Notes under the pieces: generated by a model
What the model saw: only the letters and a program-made list of their open reading frames with translations
What the model was told of the DNA's origin: nothing
Database searches by the model: none
In this document: in pieces, positions 19,335 to 29,279 of the stretch
Numbering within the stretch: position 1 is the first letter of the stretch
Layout: every line of letters starts with the position of its first letter
Assembly: GCA_016125975.1 (NCBI GenBank)
Contig: JAEFCZ010000042.1
Location: forward strand, 52,618 to 116,617
Source of the DNA: Candidatus Nitrosopumilus sp.
GTDB taxonomy: Archaea > Thermoproteota > Nitrososphaeria > Nitrososphaerales > Nitrosopumilaceae
Length of the DNA: 64,000 nt
Reading direction: 5' to 3'
Program-made: the position numbers and the translations under genes

Positions 19335-20609
19335 ATGATCATTCAAAATTTTGAAGAGTTGGCAACAACTGACAAGAAAAAAGAGTGTTTAGAGATTTTA
19401 GAATCAGGTCTCAAGGCAGCAAACCCTGAAAATATCATTTCAAAGTATGTAACACCTGATAAAATCAAAATTAACGACAAAACGATAGACATTACAAAAT
19501 ATTCAAACATTTACTCTGTTGCATTTGGAAAAGCAGGGGATTCAATGACAAGAGCACTTAATGCAATTGTTCCAGTAAAGAGTGGAATCATAGTAATTCC
19601 CAAAGGCTCAAAATCAGTCATCAAAGGTAAAAAATTTCAAATTTTCAATTCTAGGCACCCAGAACCTGATCAAACTAGTGTGAAAGCAGCAAAAGAAGTC
19701 ATGAAATTTGTTCAAAATAAAAAAAGTAATGAACTAATAATTTTCCTAGTTTCAGGAGGGGGTTCATCACTTTTGGCCATGCCAGATGGCATAACACTAG
19801 ATGACAAAATCTTTGTGACAAAATTATTACTAAAATCAGGGGCAACTATTCAAGAATTTAATTGTGTTAGAAAACATCTCTCAAAAATTAAAGGTGGAAA
19901 ACTAGTTGAGAATATGAAATGTAATGGAGTTAGTTTGATAATGTCAGATGTAGAAGGTGATGATCTTTCAACTATTGCCTCAGGTACAACATACATGGAT
20001 GACACAACATTTTCAGATGCATTAACAATATTAGAAAAATACAAGTTGAAAAGAAAAACACCAATTGAAGTTTTGCAAGTTTTAGAAAAAAGAGTAGAAA
20101 ATGAAAAATCAGAATCGCAAAAATCTAAAATTGAAAATCAAGTTATTGCAAATAACATAGATTGTCTCAAAGCAATGAAGGTAGAAGCAAAAAAGAAGGG
20201 TTACAAAGTAAAAACAATACAAGTGTTTGGAGACATTAAAGAAGCAGTAACGAAAATTCTTGAAAATATTTCTGAAGATCAAAAAACATGTCTGCTTGTA
20301 GGTGGAGAGACAACTGTCAAAGTTTTAGGAAAAGGAATGGGAGGAAGAAATCAAGAATTGGTTTTAAGAATTTTAAAGAATACTCAGAAATTCAAAAAAA
20401 TAGTCATCGCATCTATGGGAACTGATGGGATTGATGGGAATTCTGTTTTTGCAGGAGCAATTACTGAAAACACCAAAGTGGACCTAAGTACAATGAAAGA
20501 ATTTCTAAAAAATAGTGATTCAGGCAGATTCTTTCAAAAGCAAAAAGGCAGCATAATTACTGAGTCTACACATACAAATCTCATGGATATAGGCGTGATT
20601 TTGAGATAA
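19335..20609 (+). CDS. gck: Glycerate 2-kinase (MOFRL family)
   Basis: Glycerate 2-kinase phosphorylates D-glycerate to 2-phosphoglycerate. The protein shows the DUF4147/MOFRL layout: an N-terminal domain with AFGKAGDSMTRAL, GIIVIPKGSKS and the glycine-rich FLVSGGGSSLLAMP (about residues 136-149), and a C-terminal MOFRL domain with LVGGETTVKVLGKGMGGRNQ and SMGTDGIDGNSVFAGA. I prefer the ATG at 19335 over the TTG four codons upstream. A TATA-like ATTATTATATC lies about 30 bp upstream, consistent with a leaderless message. It is divergent from the iron-containing dehydrogenase. Confidence 0.9.
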   Translation: MIIQNFEELATTDKKKECLEILESGLKAANPENIISKYVTPDKIKINDKTIDITKYSNIYSVAFGKAGDSMTRALNAIVPVKSGIIVIPKGSKSVIKGKKFQIFNSRHPEPDQTSVKAAKEVMKFVQNKKSNELIIFLVSGGGSSLLAMPDGITLDDKIFVTKLLLKSGATIQEFNCVRKHLSKIKGGKLVENMKCNGVSLIMSDVEGDDLSTIASGTTYMDDTTFSDALTILEKYKLKRKTPIEVLQVLEKRVENEKSESQKSKIENQVIANNIDCLKAMKVEAKKKGYKVKTIQVFGDIKEAVTKILENISEDQKTCLLVGGETTVKVLGKGMGGRNQELVLRILKNTQKFKKIVIASMGTDGIDGNSVFAGAITENTKVDLSTMKEFLKNSDSGRFFQKQKGSIITESTHTNLMDIGVILR

Positions 20610-20671
20610 ATTGCAGGTTTTCAATAATTGATCTTTTAATATCATAATGGCGTATTTTATGCAGAATTACA

Positions 20672-20908
20672 TTGCTAGAAAAACAATTCAATCCAGATGT
20701 ATTGTATAACAGAATAGTTCATTTCTATATCGATAAAAAAGGATATTCAAAAGAAAAGGCTAATGAGATTGCACAATCAGTGGTGCAAAAAGAAGCTCAA
20801 AGAAGAATTTGTAAAAATGAAAAATGCAAACATTTCTCACATGATCATATTAGAAATTCTGAGACTTGTCTAGTTGCAGAATGTAATTGTCATGAATTTA
20901 TCAAGTAA
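20672..20908 (+). CDS. Small Cys/His-rich protein, probable metal binder
   Basis: The 78-aa protein starts at a TTG; nearby ATGs are out of frame. The N-terminal half is helical, and the C-terminal 32 residues hold a Cys/His cluster (CKNEKCKHFSHDHIRNSETC, then CNCH) that probably binds zinc. It lies 60 bp after glycerate kinase and overlaps the convergent nuclease gene by 8 bp. I do not recognise the family. Confidence 0.7.
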   Translation: MLEKQFNPDVLYNRIVHFYIDKKGYSKEKANEIAQSVVQKEAQRRICKNEKCKHFSHDHIRNSETCLVAECNCHEFIK

Positions 20909-21899
20909 AATCATCTAAAGAATTTTCCAGTAATGGTTGAGCTCGAATTCCAAGTTTTTTCTTCAAGTGTTCTGCAAATTCTTCAACGAATCCATGTATG
21001 GTGTAGACTTGTTCTGCACCAGATTGTATTACCATATCAACTAGTTCATCAAAATCACAATGGTCACTCATAGGAATTGAATAATCGGTTCTACGTCCAA
21101 AAGAAAATTTTGTTGATTGTGCCCAACCACTAAATCCAATTGTTACAGCACCATATTTTGATTTCATGTCTTGAATAAATTTACTTTTACTTGACATCAT
21201 AGGTGCAACCATTATCCATGGTTTCTTGTCTAACAATCCATTTTTTTGAGCATCAGAATGTCCAATACCATCTTTTAATTGAACACCAAATTTCTGGTGT
21301 AAATTATTCATTTCTTTGACAGAGTCATGGAGATATAGTGGACCCCAATGCCCAAACAGTTGAGTTATAGTTTGTGCCTTTCCAAGCTGATACCCCATCA
21401 AAATAACAGGAATTCCCTTACCATAAAGTTCAGAAATTAGTTCATTTACTTGTTTTTGAATTTCATCCATTTTTGGAAAAACAAATTCAGGCAAGCCAAA
21501 TGTACATTCAGTAATCAGGGTCTTGCATTTTGGAATTTTTGCACCTTGAAGAAACCCTCTATTTCGAGTACAGATATCACCAGTATAGAAAATATCATCA
21601 AAGAGAAGCCCTTTTGCACCAAGGATGTGTCCAGTATCAATTAAAGAAAAATCATCAAGGGATTCAATGTGATTTTCCATCTTAAATCCACGTAGATTAG
21701 CAATTTCACTAGTTTCAATAGAGGCCAAAATAGTTCCACCGTTTTTTGAGGGAAGGTGATCAGCATGAGCATGAGATACAAAATTTATTCCTGCGGCATC
21801 AGCATTTTTCGGATCTAAACAAACACGTCTATCATCTACCTCACACAGGATACCATTTTTTGTCATCCTGACTTTTCTAGGCAATGAAACTGATGACAA
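20901..21899 (-). CDS. Metallo-beta-lactamase-fold exonuclease (mRNA 3'-end processing factor-like)
   Basis: The 332-aa protein has the metal-binding signature SHAHADHLP at about residues 41-49, DTGHILGAKGL for the next histidine, FYTGDI for the aspartate, and a C-terminal SDHCDFDELV with the last metal ligands. It resembles COG1236 proteins (Ysh1/CPSF73-like and ligase-associated DNA exonucleases). Without the KH domains of archaeal CPSF1 it is more likely the short exonuclease type. It is divergent from purN. Confidence 0.85.
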   Translation of the reverse strand: MSSVSLPRKVRMTKNGILCEVDDRRVCLDPKNADAAGINFVSHAHADHLPSKNGGTILASIETSEIANLRGFKMENHIESLDDFSLIDTGHILGAKGLLFDDIFYTGDICTRNRGFLQGAKIPKCKTLITECTFGLPEFVFPKMDEIQKQVNELISELYGKGIPVILMGYQLGKAQTITQLFGHWGPLYLHDSVKEMNNLHQKFGVQLKDGIGHSDAQKNGLLDKKPWIMVAPMMSSKSKFIQDMKSKYGAVTIGFSGWAQSTKFSFGRRTDYSIPMSDHCDFDELVDMVIQSGAEQVYTIHGFVEEFAEHLKKKLGIRAQPLLENSLDDFT

Positions 21900-21942
21900 T
21901 AAGATTTGATATAAATTGCAGGTTTGATCTACTATTGACTAG

Positions 21943-22560
21943 TTGCTAAATCTTGGAATTTTAATCTCAGGTCGCGGGAGCAACATGGAATCCATCCTAA
22001 AGTCAATTAAGAAAAAAAAGATACCAATCAATCCAGCAATAGTTATTTCAAACAAACCAGATGCAAAAGGTCTAAAGATTGCACAAAAACTTGGAGTCAA
22101 CATTGAAGTTGTTGAAAGCAAAGGATTCAAAGGGAGTAGAACAGAATATGATAAAAAAATCATAACAATTCTAACAAAATACGGAGTTACTCCAAGAAAC
22201 GGACTAGTGTGTCTTGCAGGATTTATGAGGATAATTAGTCCAGAATTTGTTAAAAAATACAAGAATAAAATCATCAATATTCATCCAGCATTATTACCAT
22301 CATTTTCAGGCCTTGATGCACAAAAACAGGCATTAGAGTATGGGGCAAAATTCTCAGGCTGCACAGTACACTTTGTTGATGCAGGGATGGATACAGGTCC
22401 AGTGATAATTCAGTCAGTAGTCAAAGTAAAAGAAAATGATACTGAAAAATCATTATCAAAAAGAATTCTAAAAGAGGAGCATAGAATTTATCCTGAAGCA
22501 GTAAATTTGTTTGCAAGAAAAAGGATCAAAGTGTCAGGTCGTAGAACAATAATTAGTTAA
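21943..22560 (+). CDS. purN: Phosphoribosylglycinamide formyltransferase, PurN
   Basis: PurN adds the formyl group from 10-formyl-THF to GAR, the third step of purine synthesis. The 205-aa protein shows NLGILISGRGSNMESIL at the N-terminus, the LAGFMRIIS segment, catalytic INIHPALLPSF (Asn-His) at about residues 108-118, and DAGMDTGPVI with the catalytic Asp. The start is TTG at 21943, directly at the first beta strand. It sits near folD and purD, which supply the folate cofactor and the preceding intermediate. It overlaps the cupin gene tail to tail by 4 bp. Confidence 0.96.
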   Translation: MLNLGILISGRGSNMESILKSIKKKKIPINPAIVISNKPDAKGLKIAQKLGVNIEVVESKGFKGSRTEYDKKIITILTKYGVTPRNGLVCLAGFMRIISPEFVKKYKNKIINIHPALLPSFSGLDAQKQALEYGAKFSGCTVHFVDAGMDTGPVIIQSVVKVKENDTEKSLSKRILKEEHRIYPEAVNLFARKRIKVSGRRTIIS

Positions 22561-22877
22561 GAATCAGGACCACCAAAAAAATACAAAACTTTTAGCTCTT
22601 TTGTATTACTATGAAAATAGTGCTCAACATTTTTGGCAACAAAAAATAGTTTATCTTTTGAGACTTTGTAATCTTTATCTCGGATTCTTAGAAATCCATC
22701 ACCAGATATGACATAATAGACTTCATCACTTTCATGAGGGGTTTGAGTGTCTTCTTCTCCAGGTTGAAGTACTAAAACACCCGTAGCTAAACTATCACGA
22801 TTAATAAAAGTATGAAAATAATCACTGCTGTTTTTGATTTTTTCTAGATATGAGGTTAAATCAAATTCTAATTTCAA
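22557..22877 (-). CDS. Small cupin-domain protein
   Basis: The 106-aa single-domain cupin has motif 1 around TPHESDEVYYVISGDGFLRI and motif 2 around FVAKNVEHYFHS, with His/Glu metal ligands readable. Substrate is not predictable. It lies 1 bp downstream of the monooxygenase-like gene on the same strand, and the two are probably one transcription unit. Confidence 0.82.
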   Translation of the reverse strand: MKLEFDLTSYLEKIKNSSDYFHTFINRDSLATGVLVLQPGEEDTQTPHESDEVYYVISGDGFLRIRDKDYKVSKDKLFFVAKNVEHYFHSNTKELKVLYFFGGPDS

Positions 22878-22878
22878 T

Positions 22879-23163
22879 TTATTCAGCAGCTACTGTGTAT
22901 GTTTTTCTTTGAGGAGGTTCACTCATGTAAGAATGTCCTTGTGGATGGAGTTTTTCATGTTCGGGACTGTTATGCATTTTGATAAAAGTCTCCTTGCTTT
23001 CATGTTCTACAATAATTCTATAGCTGCCATCAGCAGATTTTAGAAATTTTCTAGATACAAATCCAGGAAAGTTTGCTAAAACTTTGTTTGATTCTGAAAA
23101 CCAACTTTTAAAGTCATCCTCAGCACCATCTTTGAGTTGAACGTCTGCTATCATTACAAACAT
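22879..23163 (-). CDS. Antibiotic-biosynthesis-monooxygenase (ABM) domain protein
   Basis: The 94-aa protein has the ferredoxin-like ABM pattern: MFVMIADVQLKDGAEDDFKS at the start, then NFPGFVSRKFLKSADGSYRI and EHESKETFIKMHNSPEHEKL. ABM proteins range from heme oxygenases to quinone monooxygenases and their roles vary. It forms a two-gene unit with the following cupin. Confidence 0.82.
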   Translation of the reverse strand: MFVMIADVQLKDGAEDDFKSWFSESNKVLANFPGFVSRKFLKSADGSYRIIVEHESKETFIKMHNSPEHEKLHPQGHSYMSEPPQRKTYTVAAE

Positions 23164-23255
23164 GATGTGACTAGAAAAAATGGCATTAAATTTCTTTTCT
23201 AAGATTTCAACAGTAGAATTCCAAGAATTAAATATCTACAAATCAAAAACAAACT

Positions 23256-24119
23256 ATGGCAGGAACTAAGATTGACGGTAAAGCAATTGCGCAGTCAGTT
23301 AAAGACAGAGTAAAAAAGGCCGTAGAAGAGTTAAAAACTCAAGGAATCAATCCGTGCCTGGCAACAGTTCTTGTAGGGGATAATCCAGCTTCTGCCACAT
23401 ATGTTAGAAACAAGCACAAGGCATGCGAAGAAGTAGGAATTACTACAAAAGACCATAAACTTGATGCAAATACAACTCAAGTTCAACTCAATGAAATTAT
23501 TGAAAATTTGAATAATGATAATTCAGTTCATGGGATTCTCGTTCAGCTGCCATTACCAGAACAGTTAGATGAATTTATCACAACATCTAGGATTTCTCCA
23601 TTAAAAGATGTAGATGGATTAACTCCTCACAATGCAGGATTGTTGGCGATGAAAAAAGCAGCACTTGTTGCATGTACGCCATCAGGAGTAATGGAGATGT
23701 TTGATTATCATGGAATAGAGTTAGAAGGAAAAAATATTGTGTTAATTAATAGAAGTAATCTTGTAGGAAAGCCACTTTATCATTTGTTATTAGACAAAAA
23801 TGCAACAGTCATTACATGTCACTCTAGAACAAAAAATCTAACAGAGTTATGTAAATCAGCAGACATCGTAATTACAGCAGTAGGTGACAGAAACAAATTC
23901 ACATTAACTTCAGATATGATTAAAGATGGTTCGATTGTTATTGATGTTGCAATATCACGATTCCAAGAAAAATTAGTAGGGGATGCAGATTATGAAGACA
24001 TTATTCAAAAAGCATCTTTTGCAACACCAGTTCCAGGAGGAGTAGGTCCAATGACAGTTGCAATGCTTTTAAAAAATACCATAACTGCAGCATCACTGAG
24101 TAGTCAAATTGGAAAATAA
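23256..24119 (+). CDS. folD: FolD, methylene-THF dehydrogenase / methenyl-THF cyclohydrolase
   Basis: FolD interconverts methylene-, methenyl- and 10-formyl-tetrahydrofolate. The 287-aa protein has normal length, with signature YVRNKHKACEEVGI (about residues 50-63, catalytic Lys), GILVQLPLPEQ (about 92-102), DVDGLTPHN, a Rossmann part with INRSNLVGKPLYHLL, and PVPGGVGPMTVAML near the C-terminus. A TATA-like TTAAATATC lies about 28 bp upstream of the start. It overlaps the cyclo-ligase gene by 11 bp. Confidence 0.97.
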   Translation: MAGTKIDGKAIAQSVKDRVKKAVEELKTQGINPCLATVLVGDNPASATYVRNKHKACEEVGITTKDHKLDANTTQVQLNEIIENLNNDNSVHGILVQLPLPEQLDEFITTSRISPLKDVDGLTPHNAGLLAMKKAALVACTPSGVMEMFDYHGIELEGKNIVLINRSNLVGKPLYHLLLDKNATVITCHSRTKNLTELCKSADIVITAVGDRNKFTLTSDMIKDGSIVIDVAISRFQEKLVGDADYEDIIQKASFATPVPGGVGPMTVAMLLKNTITAASLSSQIGK

Positions 24120-24672
24120 TTCTGAAAAAAAATCACTACGAAATCTTCTTTTAGAAAAAAGAGACGGTACATCATTTGATTTGATGAAAATTGCAAGTGA
24201 CAAAATTAGCAAGAAATTAAAAAAAATCAGAACATTCAGAGATGCTCAAAAAATTGGGGCTTACTATCCAATTGGAAGTGAGATACTAACACAGGATATT
24301 ATTCAAGAATTACTAAGTAATGGAAAACAGGTCTTCTTGCCAAGAGTGTCAGAAGGTCAGATGGGTTTTAAGAAAATGAGTGATTTTTCAAGCCTAGAAA
24401 GTGGTAGTTTTGACATAATGGAGCCAAAAATAGAATGTGAGACTGAAAATAATTTAGATGTGATTTTAGTTCCAACTGTAGGCATTACTCCAAAAGGAGT
24501 CAGATTAGGGTACGGTCATGGATTTTATGACAAGTTTTTGGCAAATCACAAAACTACAACAATTTCGTTAACTTTAGAAAAACAAGTCGTAAAAAATATT
24601 CCAAAATCAGATCACGATATGCCAATTGATTGGATTGTAACTGAAGACAGAATTATAGAAACTCAGAGATAA
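24109..24672 (+). CDS. 5-formyltetrahydrofolate cyclo-ligase
   Basis: This enzyme converts 5-formyl-THF to methenyl-THF with ATP, recycling a dead-end folate into the pathway served by FolD. The 187-aa protein has the N-terminal basic region, GAYYPIGSEILTQDII, and the signature LVPTVGITPKGVRLGYGHGF (about residues 122-141) followed by YDKFL. The start is TTG at 24109 inside folD, pointing to coupling. Its 3' end overlaps purD by 10 bp. Confidence 0.92.
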   Translation: MENNSEKKSLRNLLLEKRDGTSFDLMKIASDKISKKLKKIRTFRDAQKIGAYYPIGSEILTQDIIQELLSNGKQVFLPRVSEGQMGFKKMSDFSSLESGSFDIMEPKIECETENNLDVILVPTVGITPKGVRLGYGHGFYDKFLANHKTTTISLTLEKQVVKNIPKSDHDMPIDWIVTEDRIIETQR

Positions 24673-25928
24673 GAAAGACCTTTTTTGCCAATATCTTTTC
24701 TGCAAAACTTGTGGGGCCATGAAATTTTTTCAGATGCAGTATATGCATTTGTAATTGCAGATTCCAAAGTATCACCCAATGCAGTTACTCCCAAAACACG
24801 TCCTCCATTTGAAAGAATTTTTCCATCAATCTGTTTTGTTCCAGCATGAAAGACATATGCATTATCAGGAATAGAATCAAATCCAGTAATTTCTTCGTTC
24901 TTTGGATAAGATTCAGGATAGCCTTCTGAAGCTAAAACAACACATACAGAATACTGATCATTCCAAGAAATTTGAGGCATTGATGATAAATCACCATCAG
25001 CACTTGCAACAAAATAATCATACAAATCAAAATCCATCCTCATTGTAATGGGCTGACATTCAGGATCACCCATTCTAACATTGTATTCTAAAACATAGGG
25101 TTCGTTGTCTTTTAGCATTATTCCAGCATAGAGAAATCCTTTGAAAGTTATTCCCTCATTTTTCATTGATTGAATTGTTTTATCAATAATTTTTTCTTGA
25201 ATTTTTTTTGCTAGATTTTCATCAATGATAGGGGTTGGAGAATATGCACCCATTCCTCCAGTGTTAGGGCCTTTATCATCATCAAAGATTCGCTTATGGT
25301 CCTGACTAGAAGCCATAGGAATAGCAACATTACCATCAGAAAGAGCAATGTATGAGGCCTCAATTCCATCAATTCTTTCTTCTATTATGATTCGACTTCC
25401 AGCATCACCAAATGTTTTTTTTATCAAAATTGTTTGGATTGCAGAAATTGCTTCATCAGAACTATTACAAACAATAACACCTTTTCCTGCAGCCAATCCA
25501 TCTGCTTTGACTACAACATTGTAATCAAGTGATTTTACATAATTTTGAGCTTTCTCAGCATCATCAAAGATTTCAAATTTAGCAGTAGGAATGTCATTTC
25601 TTTTCATGAAGTTTTTTGCCCAAATTTTACTTGACTCAAGTTGTGAGGCATCTTTTGCAGGTCCAAAAATTTTGAGATTTTTTTTATTGAATTTATCTAC
25701 AATTCCTGCAGCCAATGGAGCTTCAGGTCCAACTACAGTAAAACAATTATTTTTTTCAGCAAAATCTGCAAGACCATCTAAATCATCAACATCGATGGAA
25801 ACATTGTTTTTTGTTCCTCCATTTCCAGGGGCAGTAAATACAGTATCGACTTTTGGGCTCTGAGATAATTTCCACGATAATGCATGTTCACGTCCTCCAG
25901 AACCAATTACTAGTACATTTACCAACAC
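24663..25928 (-). CDS. purD: Phosphoribosylamine-glycine ligase, PurD
   Basis: PurD makes GAR from phosphoribosylamine, glycine and ATP, the step before PurN. The 421-aa ATP-grasp protein has VLVIGSGGREHALSWKLS at the N-terminus, VVKADGLAAGKGVIVC (about residues 135-150), the GARS signature MGAYSPTPI and RMGDPECQPI, and a C-terminal GGRVLGVTALG. The start is GTG at 25928 or the following TTG. It is convergent with the cyclo-ligase. Confidence 0.97.
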   Translation of the reverse strand: MLVNVLVIGSGGREHALSWKLSQSPKVDTVFTAPGNGGTKNNVSIDVDDLDGLADFAEKNNCFTVVGPEAPLAAGIVDKFNKKNLKIFGPAKDASQLESSKIWAKNFMKRNDIPTAKFEIFDDAEKAQNYVKSLDYNVVVKADGLAAGKGVIVCNSSDEAISAIQTILIKKTFGDAGSRIIIEERIDGIEASYIALSDGNVAIPMASSQDHKRIFDDDKGPNTGGMGAYSPTPIIDENLAKKIQEKIIDKTIQSMKNEGITFKGFLYAGIMLKDNEPYVLEYNVRMGDPECQPITMRMDFDLYDYFVASADGDLSSMPQISWNDQYSVCVVLASEGYPESYPKNEEITGFDSIPDNAYVFHAGTKQIDGKILSNGGRVLGVTALGDTLESAITNAYTASEKISWPHKFCRKDIGKKGLSYL

Positions 25929-26011
25929 AAATTACTTTTTTCTCAATTATATAATCCAAGTCTCACAAAACCAATTTAGCTTTATAATGCCACAGATCTA
26001 CAAAAAGCCAG

Positions 26012-29000
26012 ATGGAACTTTCCACAAAATTTGATGCAAAAGCAATAGAATCAGAAATTAAAGAATATGTAAAATCAATTGATTTAGAAAAACAAATTTT
26101 TGCATCAGACAAACCTGAGAAAATCAGATTCATTGAAGGGCCCCCAACAATGAATGGAATTCCTCATGCAGGTCATCTTAGAGGAAGAGTCATCAAAGAT
26201 TTGTGGTACAGGTACAACACACTTCAAGGAAAAAAAATAGAATTCAATGGAGGATGGGATACTCAAGGATTGCCTGTAGAATTGCAGGTGGAAAAAGAGT
26301 TAGGAGTAACAGGTGGAAAGACAGAAGCAATAAACCAATTTGGCGTTGAACGAATCGTCTCAGAATGCAAGAAGGTTGTTGAAAAATACAACAAGACATG
26401 GATAAAAGTTGATGAATTGCTGGGAATGTCATTTAATCATGAAAAGGCATATTGGACTTTTCGCGATGAATTCATTGAAAGAGAATGGCAAGTTCTAAAG
26501 AAAGCACATGAAAATGGAATTTTAGAAGAAGACTTTACTGTTATTGCATACTGTCCAAGTTGTCAAACATCACTTAGCCATGCAGAAGTCAATCAAGGAT
26601 ATGAAGAAGTGAAGGACCCATCATTATACTACAAAGTAAAGCTCGTAGATGAAGATGCATTTTTGATTGTGTGGACTACAATGCCATTTACTTTAGTTAC
26701 TGATGCAATGGTAGGATTACAACCAGAAGAAGATTATGTCTATGTCAAAGTAGAAAATGAAACATGGGTTGTTGGAAAAACAAGACTAGACGAATTTATG
26801 ACAGAAGTGAAAATTGAAGATTACAAAATTGAGAAAACTCTCAAGGGTTCAGAATTTGAAGGCAAAAAATACATTCATCCATTATTAGATTTAATTCCAG
26901 AATTAAATGAATGCTCAAAAGCAGATAATTTTCATGTAGCAGTATCAGAGTCATTTGTTGATGCAAGTACAGGAAGTGGTCTTGTACATCTTTCACCTGC
27001 AAACGGTGAAGAAGATATCAAAATTGCCAATAAGAGAAAAGTCAAGATTTTCAGTCCAATTAATGATGAGGTAAAATTCACTTCTCAGGCAGGAAAATAT
27101 CAAGGAATGTTTGTCAGAGATGCAGACAGACCAATTGTAGAGGATCTAAAAGAATGCAATGCCCTAGTAAAAATTGGAAAAATCAAACACAAATATCCAC
27201 TTTGTTGGCGTTCAGGACATCCAATTGTATGGCTTGCCAGAAAAGGTTGGTTTTACAAATTAGACAGACTAGATAACAAAGCAATTGATGCAGCTGAGAG
27301 TGTAGAGTATTATTTTGAACAACCTAAAAACAGATTCCTAGGAATTATCAAAGAGAGACATCCATGGTGTATTTCAAGGGAGAGAATTTGGGGATGCCCA
27401 TTACCTGTATGGACATGTGAAGAATGCAATGAGAGGAATTGGTTTTTTACAAGAAAAGAAATTGTAGAGTCTGCAGACAATCTTCCAGATGGCCCAGACT
27501 TTGAACTACACAGACCATGGATTGACAATATCACAATAAAATGCAAAAAATGTGGCAGTACAAAAACAAAAAGAGAAGAATACGTCTTAGATACATGGCA
27601 TAATAGTGGTTCTGCACCATACTCATCACTAACTGATGAAGAATATTCAAATGAAATTCCAGCACCATTCTTTACTGAAGGAATTGATCAAACAAGAGGA
27701 TGGGCATACACCCTACTTATTGAAAATGTAATCTTAAACAACAGACCAACTCCACCATACAAGTCATTTTTGTTTCAAGGCCATGTACTTGATGAAAAAG
27801 GAGGGAAGATGAGTAAGAGTAAAGGCAATGTTTTGGGAGGAATAGAACTATTAGAAAAGTATCCTGCAGATTTGATTCGATTTTACTTTATGTGGAAAGC
27901 AAGTCCAATTGAGCCACTAAGTTTCAGTACAGAAGAATTGATGTCAAGACCATATCAGGTAATCAATAAACTATTCAATTTGCATTTGTACTTTAAGCAA
28001 AATAGTCAGTACGACAATTTTGAAAAATCAAACACAGTAGAATGGGCAAAACAAAACAACATGCTAACATCACCAGACATTTGGCTTTTATCAAAACTTC
28101 AAAAATTGATTCTAAAAATTACAGACAGGAATGATTCATGTAAATTTCATGAAGGTGCAAAAGCAATTGATGATTTTATCATTAACAATCTAAGTCAAAT
28201 TTACATCCCAATTACAAAAGGGGAGTTATGGGATGAAGATGAGGCGAAAAAGAACAGAAGGCTTGCAATTTATGCAGTATTAGGAGAAGTTCTCAAAACA
28301 TTGGATATTTTGATTCATCCATTTTGCCCATTTACTAGTGAGCATCTCTATCAAACAGTCTTTGAGGGAAAACAAAGCATATTGCTTGACAAATGGCCAG
28401 AATCACAAAAATCACTTGTCAATGAGGAGATTGAAGAGTCATTTGACATCATGAAAGATGTGGTGTCTATCTCATCAGCTGCAAGAATGAAAGGCAAGCT
28501 AAAAAGAAGATGGCCATTAAATGAGGCAAAAATTTGTGTTAAGAAAGGTCAAAAAGCAAAACTAGAATCACTATCAGAACTATTACAATCACAACTAAAC
28601 GTAGAAAAATTCAATATTATTGAAACAGAGAAAGAATCAGGATTGGAACAAATTTTAGAATTAAAACAATTAGGATTACCCACAAAACCAGTTATAGAAT
28701 TAGAACGAAAAAGAATTGGTCCTAAAGCAAAACAACATATGGGAAAACTTGTCGCAAAATTTTCTGAAACAAACCCTGAGGAAATAATATCATCTTTACA
28801 AAAAGATTCAAAATTTGATTTTGAAATAGACGATGAAGTCATTTCACTTGACAACGAAGACTTTGTTGTAGATTTTGATGCAGATGAGAATTTTGCAGTA
28901 TCAAAAAGAGATGATTATGTGGTGTTTATCTCAACTTTACGAAACAAAGAGATGATGGCAAAAGGACTGATCAAAGATATAGCAAGAAGGCTTCAAACAT

Positions 29001-29209
29001 TAAGAAAAGAAAGAGGATACAACCCAACTGACGTTTTGTGTGTTGCATCAATTCTTGATTTAGATGAAGAATCACTTGAAATGATTAAAGAAAAAGCAGA
29101 TGATTTAGCATTCTTAGTTAGAGTAAAACAAGTCAACTTTACAGAATCATGTAAAGAATACAAAGACGATGATATTGATGGACAAAAAATTAGAATTTCA
29201 GTAGAATAA
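26012..29209 (+). CDS. ileS: Isoleucyl-tRNA synthetase
   Basis: IleRS charges tRNA-Ile. The 1065-aa protein has the HIGH-type motif GIPHAGHLR at about residues 50-58, KMSKSKGNV near 598, an editing domain in the WTTMPFTL to GSGLVHLSPANGEED region, and class Ia zinc-like CPSC and CEEC motifs. Length and C-terminal extension fit archaeal/eukaryotic-type IleRS. A TATA-like TTTATAATG lies about 30 bp upstream (25980-25990). It is intact despite its length, which argues against widespread sequencing error in the window. Confidence 0.98.
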   Translation: MELSTKFDAKAIESEIKEYVKSIDLEKQIFASDKPEKIRFIEGPPTMNGIPHAGHLRGRVIKDLWYRYNTLQGKKIEFNGGWDTQGLPVELQVEKELGVTGGKTEAINQFGVERIVSECKKVVEKYNKTWIKVDELLGMSFNHEKAYWTFRDEFIEREWQVLKKAHENGILEEDFTVIAYCPSCQTSLSHAEVNQGYEEVKDPSLYYKVKLVDEDAFLIVWTTMPFTLVTDAMVGLQPEEDYVYVKVENETWVVGKTRLDEFMTEVKIEDYKIEKTLKGSEFEGKKYIHPLLDLIPELNECSKADNFHVAVSESFVDASTGSGLVHLSPANGEEDIKIANKRKVKIFSPINDEVKFTSQAGKYQGMFVRDADRPIVEDLKECNALVKIGKIKHKYPLCWRSGHPIVWLARKGWFYKLDRLDNKAIDAAESVEYYFEQPKNRFLGIIKERHPWCISRERIWGCPLPVWTCEECNERNWFFTRKEIVESADNLPDGPDFELHRPWIDNITIKCKKCGSTKTKREEYVLDTWHNSGSAPYSSLTDEEYSNEIPAPFFTEGIDQTRGWAYTLLIENVILNNRPTPPYKSFLFQGHVLDEKGGKMSKSKGNVLGGIELLEKYPADLIRFYFMWKASPIEPLSFSTEELMSRPYQVINKLFNLHLYFKQNSQYDNFEKSNTVEWAKQNNMLTSPDIWLLSKLQKLILKITDRNDSCKFHEGAKAIDDFIINNLSQIYIPITKGELWDEDEAKKNRRLAIYAVLGEVLKTLDILIHPFCPFTSEHLYQTVFEGKQSILLDKWPESQKSLVNEEIEESFDIMKDVVSISSAARMKGKLKRRWPLNEAKICVKKGQKAKLESLSELLQSQLNVEKFNIIETEKESGLEQILELKQLGLPTKPVIELERKRIGPKAKQHMGKLVAKFSETNPEEIISSLQKDSKFDFEIDDEVISLDNEDFVVDFDADENFAVSKRDDYVVFISTLRNKEMMAKGLIKDIARRLQTLRKERGYNPTDVLCVASILDLDEESLEMIKEKADDLAFLVRVKQVNFTESCKEYKDDDIDGQKIRISVE

Positions 29210-29279
29210 TTTTAAAAAAATCTGATTGCAGTGCAGACTCACTTTTTATTAATTAAAATTAAGAAAATATGACATATTC

